From Muribaculaceae bacterium (GTDB lineage Bacteria > Bacteroidota > Bacteroidia > Bacteroidales > Muribaculaceae): DNA of 43,602 bases. Below the pieces are notes generated by a model that was not told where the DNA came from, ran no database searches, and saw only the letters and a program-made list of their open reading frames with translations. The stretch is taken from NCBI GenBank assembly GCA_003979155.1, contig RYWL01000007.1:1-43602 (forward strand), read 5' to 3'. Position 1 is the first letter of the stretch. The number at the start of each line of letters is the position of its first letter. This document shows positions 7,912 through 16,209 of this stretch, one piece after another. The position numbers and the translations under genes were made by a program.

Positions 7912-8817
7912 TCAGTCGATGTTAGGGTCGTCGGTGCGGTCGAGCTCGTCGACAACCTTCATCAGATATTGTCCGTATTGATTTTTGAGCATAGGCTGTG
8001 CCAGCTCAATCATCTTTTCACGCGATATCCAGCCGCGACGGTATGCAATTCCTTCAAGACATGCTATCTTAAGCCCCTGACGCTTCTCAAGCACTTCCAC
8101 ATAGATTGAGGCTTCGGCAAGCGAATCGTGAGTACCGGTGTCGAGCCACGCGAAACCGCGAGGGAGCGTCTGCACCTTAAGTTCGCCATCTTTGAGAAAT
8201 TCCTGATTCACAGTCGTTATCTCGAGCTCGCCGCGTGCCGACGGCTTGATATTTGCAGCAACGTCGACCACCCTGTTCGGATAAAAATAAAGCCCCACAA
8301 CAGCGTAATTGCTCTTAGGATGTTCGGGCTTCTCCTCAATCGACATACAGTTGCCCTCCTTGTCAAACTCGGCCACGCCATACCGCTCAGGGTCATTCAC
8401 CCTATATCCAAACACCGTGGCTTTCGACTCCTCCTCTGCCGTGCGGACAGCCTCGTAGAGCACCTGCGAAAAGCCTGCTCCGTGAAAAATATTGTCACCG
8501 AGCACAAGGCAGACACTATCGTCGCCAATAAACTCCTTGCCGATGATAAAGGCCTGAGCCAAACCGTCGGGCGAGGGCTGCTCGGCATAGGAGAACCTTA
8601 CACCGAAGTCGGAGCCATCGCCAAGCAGTCGGCGAAAGCCCGGCAAATCAGCCGGCGTGGATATAATGAGGATATCTCTGATTCCGGCCAACATGAGTAC
8701 CGAAATCGGGTAATATACAATAGGCTTGTCGTAGATGGGAAGCAACTGCTTGCTCACCCCTTTGGTAATGGGATAGAGCCTCGTGCCGGAGCCTCCGGCC
8801 AAAACGATTCCTTTCAT
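7912..8817 (-). CDS. rmlA: Glucose-1-phosphate thymidylyltransferase RmlA
   Basis: RmlA joins dTTP and glucose-1-phosphate to make dTDP-glucose. The 301-aa product begins [16 protein letters not shown], the nucleotide-binding signature, followed by [10 protein letters not shown]. Later landmarks are LVLGDNIF (metal-binding Asp), [34 protein letters not shown] and [15 protein letters not shown] 8817 gives the standard N-terminus. An in-frame ATG at 8841 would add eight residues (MNFVRAHN) and overlaps the stop of a possible 52-codon leader ORF, so it may also be used. The predicted transcription start leaves an unusually long leader of about 190 bases. Confidence 0.95.
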   Translation of the reverse strand: MKGIVLAGGSGTRLYPITKGVSKQLLPIYDKPIVYYPISVLMLAGIRDILIISTPADLPGFRRLLGDGSDFGVRFSYAEQPSPDGLAQAFIIGKEFIGDDSVCLVLGDNIFHGAGFSQVLYEAVRTAEEESKATVFGYRVNDPERYGVAEFDKEGNCMSIEEKPEHPKSNYAVVGLYFYPNRVVDVAANIKPSARGELEITTVNQEFLKDGELKVQTLPRGFAWLDTGTHDSLAEASIYVEVLEKRQGLKIACLEGIAYRRGWISREKMIELAQPMLKNQYGQYLMKVVDELDRTDDPNID

Positions 8818-8837
8818 ATTGTGCGCTCTGACAAAAT

Positions 8838-8996
8838 TCATATAACACTGTTAATCGGCAGCAAATTCAAACCACAACTTCGAGAGTCAGGCATCGACAA
8901 CAGATGCATTGGCAAGCATCGCGTCCCGGTCGCTGTCAAACATCCGAAAAGTCGGCATAGTTTTGCCGCCAATTTTACCATTCTCACTACATACAT
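8838..8996 (-). CDS. Possible 52-codon leader ORF upstream of rmlA
   Basis: On the minus strand an ATG at 8994-8996 opens 52 codons ending at TGA 8838-8840. It starts about 12 bases after the transcription start predicted from the -7 box at 9015-9022. Its stop overlaps, as ATGA, an in-frame ATG of the extended rmlA frame at 8841. The peptide (starting [13 protein letters not shown]) is basic and amphipathic at the N-terminus, with four Cys. No family is recognised. It could be a small protein, a regulatory leader peptide, or chance. Confidence 0.3.
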   Translation of the reverse strand: MYVVRMVKLAAKLCRLFGCLTATGTRCLPMHLLSMPDSRSCGLNLLPINSVI

Positions 8997-9014
8997 AAAT
9001 GAGAATCGCTTACG

Positions 9015-9022
9015 CAAAAGTA
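9015..9022 (-). promoter_or_regulatory. Bacteroidetes-type -7 box for the rml operon
   Basis: On the minus strand TACTTTTG matches TAnnTTTG. The -33 region is AT-rich without a clear TTTG. The predicted start near 9008 leaves about 190 bases before ATG 8817. That leader contains a 7-bp hairpin (attctca with tgagaat, near 8980-9005) and the leader ORF. Confidence 0.5.
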
Positions 9023-9164
9023 TAAATTTATTTTGATATAATCATTAACAACGCCATAGTTCTTACAGTTTGCGAAATGACGCTATCATAATTAGTCGCC
9101 TCGTTTATTACCATGCGCCTTTATTGGCGCAATCAACAATTCCGAACAATGACAATAACAAAAT

Positions 9165-9197
9165 AAACGCCTGCAACTTTGATAGTTACAGGCGTTT
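9165..9197 (-). terminator. Terminator downstream of tRNA-Ser
   Basis: The stem aaacgcctg (9165-9173) with caggcgttt (9189-9197) is extended inward by aact/agtt after one mismatch. Read on the minus strand it is followed by a T-rich tail, placing it about 30 bases after the tRNA 3' end. The plus-strand reading is also T-tailed, so it may act in both directions. Confidence 0.75.
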
Positions 9198-9224
9198 TAC
9201 TAAAATGTACGCATGGTACTTTTG

Positions 9225-9311
9225 CGGAAAGATAGGGATTCGAACCCTAGGTACCCGCAAGGGTACAACGGTTTTCGAGACCGCCCCGTTCGACCACTCC
9301 GGCATCTTTCC
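9225..9311 (-). tRNA. tRNA-Ser (anticodon CGA, reads UCG)
   Basis: On the minus strand the 5' acceptor arm ggaaaga pairs with tctttcc, with a G discriminator base. The anticodon stem GCGGT/ACCGT encloses loop CTCGAAA, giving anticodon CGA. A long variable arm (gtaccc-ttgc-gggtac) marks it as a class II tRNA, as expected for Ser. The T arm contains ggttcgaatcc. Length is 87 nt without an encoded CCA. A promoter box lies 32 bases upstream and a terminator downstream, so it is an independent unit. Confidence 0.96.
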
Positions 9312-9342
9312 TTTTTGGTCGGTTCCTTTCGGAATTGCGATG

Positions 9343-9350
9343 CAAAGTTA
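9343..9350 (-). promoter_or_regulatory. -7 box for tRNA-Ser
   Basis: On the minus strand TAACTTTG matches TAnnTTTG exactly. A TTG-containing element (complement of gcaa at about 9370) lies 19 bases upstream as a possible -33. The predicted start is about 25 bases before the tRNA 5' end. Confidence 0.75.
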
Positions 9351-9542
9351 TAACTTTTTTTCTTTTCGTGCAACTTTAGCGACCTTTTTTTGCATGAAGT
9401 TTTCAAAAAATACGAATTTGTCACCGAAATAGCGTTGTTTTTGACCCGTTTGACCGCCACGCCATTCCGATGTTCATACCCTCCCGGTCTTCAAGACGTG
9501 AGACACGCCTTGAAGAAGTCGTGCGTCAGATAGGCAAAGGAC
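9351..9542. other. Intergenic region with a near-perfect 29-base palindrome
   Basis: No gene is recognisable. Bases 9488-9516 form a hairpin: arms tcttcaag/cttgaaga and cgtg/cacg around a three-base loop, with one mismatch per arm. No T-run follows on either strand, so it is not a classical terminator. It lies just past the stop of the possible small membrane protein on the minus strand. Confidence 0.45.
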
Positions 9543-9834
9543 TCATTCTTTAATATCTGCTTTGTAGGCATCACACTCTTCTCTCGGCCATTCATTTATG
9601 TAAGACTCAAGCTCTCGACTTCGGCAGAGAGCTTCATCTTCTACAAGGAAGAGGGCAAAGATGTTGATTAAAAGTCCTAAAAGCATAAAACGAAAAATTC
9701 GCCCTACGATTATTATGAGCAATAAAACAATAAAAGGAGTGGCCCAGCATTAAGCAGCCGATACCCGTTGTGACAAAAACTATGACAAAAAAAATAAAAT
9801 TACAATATATGTCAAAAAACGGCCCGACAAGCAT
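9543..9834 (-). pseudogene. Possible frameshifted small membrane protein
   Basis: On the minus strand, a frame from ATG 9834 gives a hydrophobic segment (IFFVIVFVTTGIGCLML). A second frame continues with LLLIIIVGRIF, FMLLGLLINIFALFL and a charged tail (ESYINEWPREECDAYKADIKE is its gist) to TGA 9543-9545. Hydrophobicity and codon pattern look protein-like in both parts, so a one-base frameshift near 9715-9735 would unite them into a two- or three-helix protein of about 95 aa. Alternatively only the 47-codon ORF from ATG 9686 is real. No family is recognised. Confidence 0.35.
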
Positions 9835-9971
9835 TGCTTTGATACTATTTCAGAAAGATTGCACATCTTTTGGCACCGTTTAAACGAATTAGATATCCAA
9901 ATGAATCAGACGCAACAATGCACATGCAAAAAATTTGCCCGATTTTTTGTTGCATATAATTTTTTTGTTAT

Positions 9972-9979
9972 TACCTTTG
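9972..9979 (+). promoter_or_regulatory. -7 box for gdhA
   Basis: TACCTTTG matches TAnnTTTG. A TTTTTTG run ending at 9949 lies 22 bases upstream as a possible -33. The leader to ATG 10042 is about 55 bases. Confidence 0.65.
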
Positions 9980-10041
9980 CCATAGTTAACCAAAAAATCA
10001 GCAAGAGTTTAGCGACTACTTGCGCCTTAAACTAAAAAAAC

Positions 10042-11379
10042 ATGGATATCAACAGTATCATGTCCGCCCTTGAGGCCAAACACCCGGGCGAGAAAGAATA
10101 TCTTCAGGCAGTGCGCGAAGTGCTCATGTCGGTAGAAGAGGTATACAACCAGCATCCCGAATTCGAGCGCAACAAAATCATTGAGCGCATGGTCGAGCCC
10201 GACCGTATTGTCACATTCCGTGTAACATGGATTGACGACAAGGGCGAAGTGCAGAACAACATCGGCTATCGCGTGCAGTTCAACAACGCCATTGGCCCAT
10301 ACAAGGGCGGCATCCGTTTCCACGCATCAGTCAATCTCTCGATTCTTAAATTCCTCGGTTTTGAGCAGACATTCAAAAATGCTCTCACCACACTTCCCAT
10401 GGGTGGTGCAAAAGGCGGTAGCGACTTCTCGCCCCGTGGCAAAAGCGACCGCGAAATCATGCGCTTCTGCCAGGCCTTCATGCTCGGCCTTTGGAAGAAC
10501 CTCGGCCCCGACCGCGACGTTCCTGCCGGCGATATCGGCGTAGGCGGACGTGAAGTGGGCTACATGTATGGCATGTATAAGCGTCTTGTCAACCAACACG
10601 ACGGCACATTCACCGGCAAAGCTCTCGAATTCGGCGGCAGCCGCATCCGTCCTGAAGCTACCGGTTTCGGCGCCCTTTACTTCGTGCAGAATATGCTCAA
10701 GCAGCGCAACGACGATATCAAGGGTAAAGTAATAGCAGTTTCGGGCTTCGGCAATGTTGCCTGGGGCGCAGCCCTCAAAGCGACCGAACTCGGTGCGAAA
10801 GTTGTGACAATCTCCGGTCCCGACGGCTACATCTACGATGCCGAAGGTCTCAACGCAGAGAAAATCGACTATATGCTCGAGCTCCGTGCATCGGGCAACG
10901 ATATTGTGGCACCCTATGCAGAGCGCTTCCCTGGTTCTGTATTCTACGCAGGACGCAAGCCCTGGGAGCAGAAAGTAGACATCGCCCTGCCCTGCGCCAC
11001 TCAGAACGAGCTTAACGGCGACGACGCAAAAGCTCTCATCGCCAATGGCGTGGAGATGGTTGCCGAAGTATCGAACATGGGCTGCACTCCCGAAGCCATC
11101 GATGCCTTCATCGAAAGCCGCACTACCTATGCCCCCGGCAAGGCGGTGAACGCAGGCGGTGTGGCTACATCAGGCCTCGAAATGAGCCAAAACGCAATGC
11201 ATCTGCAGTGGCCGGCCGAAGAAGTTGACCAGAAGCTCCACCAGATTATGACCGACATCCACGAGCAGTGCCTCCGCTACGGCGTGGAGAAAGACGGCTA
11301 CATAAATTATATGAAGGGCGCAAATATCGCCGGCTTCATGAAAGTAGCCAACGCAATGATGGGTCTCGGCGTCTGCTGA
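10042..11379 (+). CDS. gdhA: NADP-type hexameric glutamate dehydrogenase
   Basis: The enzyme interconverts 2-oxoglutarate plus ammonium and glutamate, the main ammonium assimilation route in gut Bacteroidales. At 445 aa it has the normal length of the small hexameric class. Substrate-site landmarks are YRVQFNNAIGPYKGG, the catalytic lysine in LPMGGAKGGSDFSP, and DVPAGDIGVGGREVGYM. The Rossmann domain has AVSGFGNVAWGAA, and VNAGGVATSGLEMSQNA is near the end. NADP preference is inferred from overall similarity to the E. coli GdhA class. It is monocistronic, with its own promoter and a terminator directly after. Confidence 0.97.
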   Translation: MDINSIMSALEAKHPGEKEYLQAVREVLMSVEEVYNQHPEFERNKIIERMVEPDRIVTFRVTWIDDKGEVQNNIGYRVQFNNAIGPYKGGIRFHASVNLSILKFLGFEQTFKNALTTLPMGGAKGGSDFSPRGKSDREIMRFCQAFMLGLWKNLGPDRDVPAGDIGVGGREVGYMYGMYKRLVNQHDGTFTGKALEFGGSRIRPEATGFGALYFVQNMLKQRNDDIKGKVIAVSGFGNVAWGAALKATELGAKVVTISGPDGYIYDAEGLNAEKIDYMLELRASGNDIVAPYAERFPGSVFYAGRKPWEQKVDIALPCATQNELNGDDAKALIANGVEMVAEVSNMGCTPEAIDAFIESRTTYAPGKAVNAGGVATSGLEMSQNAMHLQWPAEEVDQKLHQIMTDIHEQCLRYGVEKDGYINYMKGANIAGFMKVANAMMGLGVC

Positions 11380-11402
11380 TAAGCGTATAAACGACAATTT
11401 TC

Positions 11403-11437
11403 AATGGCTGCACACCGATATGGCGTGCAGCCATTTT
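11403..11437 (+). terminator. Terminator after gdhA
   Basis: A perfect 11-bp stem, aatggctgcac (11403-11413) with gtgcagccatt (11425-11435), is followed by T residues and AT-rich sequence. Confidence 0.85.
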
Positions 11438-11504
11438 AATATAGGCCCAGGAGCTTTCCGGGGGCTTTTCCATTGAAAAAATTGGAAAATAATCTCAGAA
11501 GTAT

Positions 11505-11512
11505 TAATTTTG
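11505..11512 (+). promoter_or_regulatory. -7 box for the GT39 gene
   Basis: TAATTTTG matches TAnnTTTG. A TTG at 11482-11484 is 20 bases upstream. The leader to ATG 11603 is about 84 bases. Confidence 0.65.
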
Positions 11513-11602
11513 CCCTCAAACTAACCACGCTTTTGTTTTGTGGGCACCGTCTGGCAGAAAAACACGACCGATACCACAGCACAAAGGAGACGACGACCGA
11601 CA

Positions 11603-13195
11603 ATGAGCACACGCGTAAAACCATATTTGCCCGGCGCCACAGCCATTATAGTAGTGGCTCTCGCCATATTGCTTCTGCCATGGCTTGGCGATACTTTCTT
11701 TTATTCAAAAGGCGAGCCACGTGAAGCAATTGTGGGCATGTCGATTGTCGAGAGCGGCAACTGGATTCTGCCCCTTAACTACGGCGGCGACATCCCGTTC
11801 AAGCCCCCGTTTTTAGGCTGGCTCATCGCTGTCTTCGCATATATTTTCAATGGTGGAGAAGTAAACGAATACATATCGCGCCTTCCGTCGGCACTTGCGG
11901 CCTTTGCTATGATTATGGGTGGCTACATATGGGCCCGGCGCGAGCGAGATTCGCGATTCGCACTGCTTTTTGCTTTCGTTACAATCACAACGTTCGAAGT
12001 GTTTCGCGCCGCTCTTGCCTGCCGGCTCGACATGGTACTCACTGCATGCATGACAGGCTCGATATACCTCATGTACCACATTCGCGAGCATAAACCACGG
12101 TTCAAAGGCCTGCTGCTCACTGCCGTAGTGCTTCTGCTAAGTTGCGCCACACTCACCAAAGGCCCCATTGGCTCACTTCTCCCATGTTTTATAATGGGAA
12201 TATACCGGCTCTTCCGACGCGACAGTTTCTTCCCAACCCTCGGCAAGATGCTCGCCCTCGTATTACTTTCGCTCATATTGCCGGCGTGGTGGTTCTATGC
12301 TGCTTATCAGCAAGGCGGAAGCCATTTTTACGACCTCATGATGGAAGAAAACTTCGGGCGCCTCTTGGGAACGATGTCTTACGAAAGCCACGAAAATCCG
12401 ATATGGTACAACTTCGTTAGCCTCATCGCAGGCCTGCTGCCGTGGACAGTGCTCCTGATAGCAGGCTGTTTCAGCCTCCGACGCGTGCATGCCGCGCCGC
12501 TCAAACCGGCAGGACTGCTGTGCGCCGTAGCAGCAGTGACAGTGATAGTGTTCTACAGCATCCCCGAAAGCAAACGTGCCGTCTACCTTCTGCCGGCCTA
12601 TCCCTTTATCTGCTATGGCATAGCCTCAATTCTCGACTATAGAGCCTCGAGCGGAGCCGTACGCTTCTTTGCATGGTTCATGTCTCTGCTTGCCGTAGTG
12701 GCACCGCTCGCAATAGTGGCGCTGCAGATATGGCCACAGCCGCAACTGCCGCTCGCATCAGTGCCCTGGTGGGGATACCTGGTGCTCATTCTTCCGCTTA
12801 CCGCCGGCATTGCATGGATGCTCAACCGCCACAGCGCTTCGGGACACCTATGTGTCATCGTCTGGGCCCTTTTTGTAGCATATGCGGCCGTGGGCATGCC
12901 CATGGTGCTCAACCCCAAAAGCGATAGAAACATTATTGATAATCTAATTGTTGATTCTCCAGCGACGGTTGTAACGCTCGGCGAAACCCGTCAGTATTCG
13001 CTCAATTTCTATATGCACGACATCTTGCGGCGCGTACATTCGATAAACGATGCAGAGCAGTATCCGGCCGGCTCCAAAGTGATATTCGGCAACGGATGCG
13101 ATACCACCGGCATAAGCCGTTCGTTTGATGTCGATACCCTCACAAAACGCTCGGCCGACTACCGAAACACACTTTTTGTAGCAACTAAAAAATAA
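11603..13195 (+). CDS. ArnT/PMT-like membrane glycosyltransferase (GT39/GT83 type)
   Basis: This 530-aa polytopic inner-membrane protein resembles ArnT-type enzymes that transfer a sugar from an undecaprenyl-phosphate donor on the periplasmic side. The first periplasmic loop carries the acidic motif YSKGEPREAIVGM and then FKPPFLGWLIA, with RLPSALAA after it. About 11-12 membrane segments are followed by a soluble C-terminal domain (from about residue 455). ATG 11603 is chosen because the upstream in-frame ATG at 11540 gives a polar Arg-rich extension, and an AG-rich aaaggaga sits at 11584-11591. The acceptor (lipid A, protein or glycan) cannot be told. Ferritin starts 21 bases downstream. Confidence 0.85.
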   Translation: MSTRVKPYLPGATAIIVVALAILLLPWLGDTFFYSKGEPREAIVGMSIVESGNWILPLNYGGDIPFKPPFLGWLIAVFAYIFNGGEVNEYISRLPSALAAFAMIMGGYIWARRERDSRFALLFAFVTITTFEVFRAALACRLDMVLTACMTGSIYLMYHIREHKPRFKGLLLTAVVLLLSCATLTKGPIGSLLPCFIMGIYRLFRRDSFFPTLGKMLALVLLSLILPAWWFYAAYQQGGSHFYDLMMEENFGRLLGTMSYESHENPIWYNFVSLIAGLLPWTVLLIAGCFSLRRVHAAPLKPAGLLCAVAAVTVIVFYSIPESKRAVYLLPAYPFICYGIASILDYRASSGAVRFFAWFMSLLAVVAPLAIVALQIWPQPQLPLASVPWWGYLVLILPLTAGIAWMLNRHSASGHLCVIVWALFVAYAAVGMPMVLNPKSDRNIIDNLIVDSPATVVTLGETRQYSLNFYMHDILRRVHSINDAEQYPAGSKVIFGNGCDTTGISRSFDVDTLTKRSADYRNTLFVATKK

Positions 13196-13216
13196 AATAA
13201 ATATAAACTATAGAAT

Positions 13217-13738
13217 ATGATTAAACCTACAATCCAGGACGCAATAAACGCCCAAATCAACGCCGAATTATGGTCGGCATATCTCTACCTCTCAATGGGC
13301 ATGTATTTCGAGAGTCAGGGCCTCTCGGGCATTGCAAACTGGTTTCGCATCCAGTTCAAAGAAGAGCAGGCTCATGCCGAAATCTTTATCAACTATCTCA
13401 TTCAGCGTGGCGGCCGCGTAGAGCTCAAAGCTATCGAAGCAGTTCCCACAACGTGGGAAAGCGTATCTGATGCATTTGCCCACACCCTCGCCCACGAACA
13501 GAAAGTGACAGCTCTCATCAACGACCTATATGCTCTGACCGAAGCCGAACACGACTACGCCACACGCGGACGCCTCGACTGGTTCATCTCCGAGCAGGTC
13601 GAAGAAGAAGAGACCGCTCAGAGCATCCTCGACCGTCTCAAACTGATTGAAGGCGACGGCTCGGCCATGTTCATGCTCAATCAGGAATTTGCGGCCCGTG
13701 TCTACAACGTGCCCTCGCCTCTGGCAGCAAAAGCCTGA
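13217..13738 (+). CDS. ftnA: Bacterial non-heme ferritin
   Basis: Ferritin oxidises Fe(II) and stores iron in a 24-subunit cage. All ferroxidase residues are visible at the expected positions: Glu17, Glu50, His53, Glu94, Gln127 and Glu130. Length is 173 aa, four-helix bundle plus a short fifth helix, with no heme-binding Met signature judged. It follows the glycosyltransferase by 21 bases, without a recognisable promoter of its own in the gap, so it may be co-transcribed or use a promoter I cannot see. Functional linkage with the upstream gene is doubtful. A terminator hairpin follows about 65 bases after the stop. Confidence 0.95.
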   Translation: MIKPTIQDAINAQINAELWSAYLYLSMGMYFESQGLSGIANWFRIQFKEEQAHAEIFINYLIQRGGRVELKAIEAVPTTWESVSDAFAHTLAHEQKVTALINDLYALTEAEHDYATRGRLDWFISEQVEEEETAQSILDRLKLIEGDGSAMFMLNQEFAARVYNVPSPLAAKA

Positions 13739-13803
13739 GGCACAGCGGTGCGAGGCATAGACTCTGCCACAACTTTCATCTGACACTCAACCGTTTACTC
13801 CTC

Positions 13804-13857
13804 TCCCGGAGCGGCATGATGTTCGACAGCGAAACAGCATGCCCTTCCGGGATTTTT
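13804..13857 (+). terminator. Terminator after ferritin
   Basis: A hairpin pairs cccgga (13805-13810) with tccggg (13846-13851). An inner ggcatg/gcatgcc helix extends it, and attttt follows the stem. Confidence 0.7.
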
Positions 13858-14000
13858 AGAGACTTACAAAACCTTTTTGCAAAAAAGCCTGTTAAACTCC
13901 TGTAGTTTCCGCAACAAATTCATAAGCGAAAATTTTGCCCGACAGAATATAATTTGTAATTTCGTGGGAAATAACAGAAACACATTTACTATACATATAT

Positions 14001-16034
14001 ATGGACACCAAAACCTTGAACCGGGCTGCCGACAACATTCGCATACTCGCAGCCTCAATGGTCGAGAAGGCCAATTCGGGTCATCCCGGTGGCGCCATGG
14101 GCGGGGCCGACTTCGTAAACGTTCTCTATTCACGCTTTCTTGTCACCGACCCAGACGACCCAACATGGTTTGCCCGCGACCGTTTCTTCCTTGATCCGGG
14201 TCATATGTCACCAATGCTCTACTCTGTGCTCGCGCTTTGCGGCAACTACACCCTTGAGGAACTTCAGCAATTCCGCCAGTGGGGGTCTGTAACACCCGGA
14301 CACCCCGAGTTCGACCCTGAGCGCGGTGTCGAAAACACATCGGGGCCTCTCGGTCAAGGCCACACCATGGCCGTAGGCTGCGCCATAGCTGAGCGATTCC
14401 TTCAGGTCAGATTCGGCGATGTTGTAGCTCACAAGACATACGCCTTCATCTCCGACGGCGGCATTCAGGAAGAAATATCGCAGGGAGCAGGACGTATCGC
14501 AGGTTATCTCGGACTGTCCAACCTCATAATGTTCTACGACTGCAACGGCGTACAGCTATCGACCATGGTAGATGACGTCGACACCGAAGACTATGCCGCC
14601 AAATACCGCGCATGGCACTGGAACGTAATCGAAATCGACGGCAACAACCCCGAGGAGATTGCCAAAGCCATCTGCGCCGCCGAGGCAGAAGAGCACAAGC
14701 CAACTCTCATAATCGGCCACACCATAATGGGCAAGGGCGTTATCACTGCCGACGGACAGAACTTCGAAGGCCAGTGCTCCACACACGGACAACCTTTAAG
14801 CAAATCGGGCGCCGACTATGCCGCAACTGTACGAAACCTCGGAGGCGACCCCGAAAATCCATGGGTAATATTCCCTGAAACAGCTGCCTTATATGAAAGT
14901 CGCCGCGAAGAGCTCCGTAAAATCGCCGCTCAGCGCAAAGCCGAATTCAACGCATGGGCCGAAGCCAATCCGGCTCTCGCCCTCGAACTCAAAGGCTACA
15001 TCGACGGCACTCTTCCCGCTATCGACTACGCAGCTGTAGCACACAAAGCAAATATATCCACACGTCAGGCTTCGTCCGACATGCTCAGCGTTCTCGCCGA
15101 AAAAGTGGGCAATATGATTGTGGCATCCGCCGACCTCGCCAACTCCGACAAGACCGACGGATTCCTCAAAAAAACACACGCACTCACACACGGCGACTTC
15201 ACAGGCGCATTCCTCCACGCCGGCGTATCGGAGCTCGCCATGGCTTCTATAATCAACGGCATAGTGCTCCACGGCGGCATGTACGCAGCCTGCGGCACAT
15301 TCTTCGTTTTCTCAGACTACATGAAACCGGCCATACGTCTGGCAGCCCTTATGGAGCTGCCAGTAAAATACATATGGTCGCACGATGCATTCCGCGTAGG
15401 CGAAGACGGCCCCACACACCAGCCAATTGAGCAGGAAGCACAGCTCCGTCTCATGGAACAAATCCGCAACTTCAGCGGACGCCCCTCCATGCTCGTTCTG
15501 CGTCCGGCCGACTCTGCCGAGACTTCTATCGCATACAAAATGGCAATGGAGAACAAATACACTCCCACAGCCTTGATTCTGTCGCGACAGGACCTCAAAG
15601 ACCTCCCCGCCCCCGAAGGCACCACACGCATCGAAGCTGCCGAAGGAATCACCCGTGGCGGCTATACAGCAATTCCCGTCGAAGGCACGCCCGACGTGGT
15701 ACTTGTGGCCAACGGCTCGGAAGTATCGCTTCTGTGCGACGTGGCAACACTGCTGCAGGCCGACGGCATTCGCGCATCCGTAGTATCAATGCCGTCTGTA
15801 GGCTTGTTCAACGACCAGCCCGAACAATATCGTATGTCTGTGCTTCCGCCCGACGTGCGTCAGTTCGGCCTCAGTGCAGGCATGCCGGAGTCGCTGCGCA
15901 TGATAGCAGGCTTCAACGGCTATGTATTCGGCATGAGCCGCTTCGGTGCCTCAGCACCCTATAAAGTACTCGACGAGAAGTTCGGCTTCACCGCCGAAGC
16001 TGTATACAACCAGGTAAAGACATACCTTTCATAA
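14001..16034 (+). CDS. tkt: Transketolase
   Basis: Transketolase moves two-carbon units between ketoses and aldoses in the pentose phosphate pathway using thiamine diphosphate. At 677 aa it is full length and unsplit. N-terminal landmarks are ANSGHPGGAMGGADF and the RDRFFLDPGHMSPMLY segment. The ThDP/Mg site is GDVVAHKTYAFISDGGIQEE. The pyrimidine-domain part has HDAFRVGEDGPTHQPIEQ, and the C-terminal domain starts near PDVVLVANGSEV. It is flanked by terminators and appears monocistronic. The upstream region is AT-rich but gives only an imperfect -7 box (TAATTTCG at 13967-13974). Confidence 0.96.
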   Translation: MDTKTLNRAADNIRILAASMVEKANSGHPGGAMGGADFVNVLYSRFLVTDPDDPTWFARDRFFLDPGHMSPMLYSVLALCGNYTLEELQQFRQWGSVTPGHPEFDPERGVENTSGPLGQGHTMAVGCAIAERFLQVRFGDVVAHKTYAFISDGGIQEEISQGAGRIAGYLGLSNLIMFYDCNGVQLSTMVDDVDTEDYAAKYRAWHWNVIEIDGNNPEEIAKAICAAEAEEHKPTLIIGHTIMGKGVITADGQNFEGQCSTHGQPLSKSGADYAATVRNLGGDPENPWVIFPETAALYESRREELRKIAAQRKAEFNAWAEANPALALELKGYIDGTLPAIDYAAVAHKANISTRQASSDMLSVLAEKVGNMIVASADLANSDKTDGFLKKTHALTHGDFTGAFLHAGVSELAMASIINGIVLHGGMYAACGTFFVFSDYMKPAIRLAALMELPVKYIWSHDAFRVGEDGPTHQPIEQEAQLRLMEQIRNFSGRPSMLVLRPADSAETSIAYKMAMENKYTPTALILSRQDLKDLPAPEGTTRIEAAEGITRGGYTAIPVEGTPDVVLVANGSEVSLLCDVATLLQADGIRASVVSMPSVGLFNDQPEQYRMSVLPPDVRQFGLSAGMPESLRMIAGFNGYVFGMSRFGASAPYKVLDEKFGFTAEAVYNQVKTYLS

Positions 16035-16065
16035 CACATTCGGCCTTTGCAAAAGGCCGAATGTG
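16035..16065 (+). terminator. Strong hairpin after tkt, without U-tract
   Basis: A perfect 14-bp stem, cacattcggccttt (16035-16048) with aaaggccgaatgtg (16052-16065), has a three-base loop directly after the stop codon. No T-run follows, so it may protect the mRNA 3' end or act as a non-canonical terminator. Confidence 0.6.
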
Positions 16066-16209
16066 CCATAAAAGGCATGAAATGTTAAAAAATGAGGCTA
16101 TTTTGGACAAATTTTAGGTTTAAACATAATAAAGTAAAAAAAATGTTGTAACTTAGCGCCCAAATTGTACGAACAAAACATACATTCAACCAATAATCAG
16201 CTAAACTCT

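Noticed and set aside
8128..9036. 302-codon open frame opposite rmlA
   Set aside because: Antisense shadow of rmlA with no family features.
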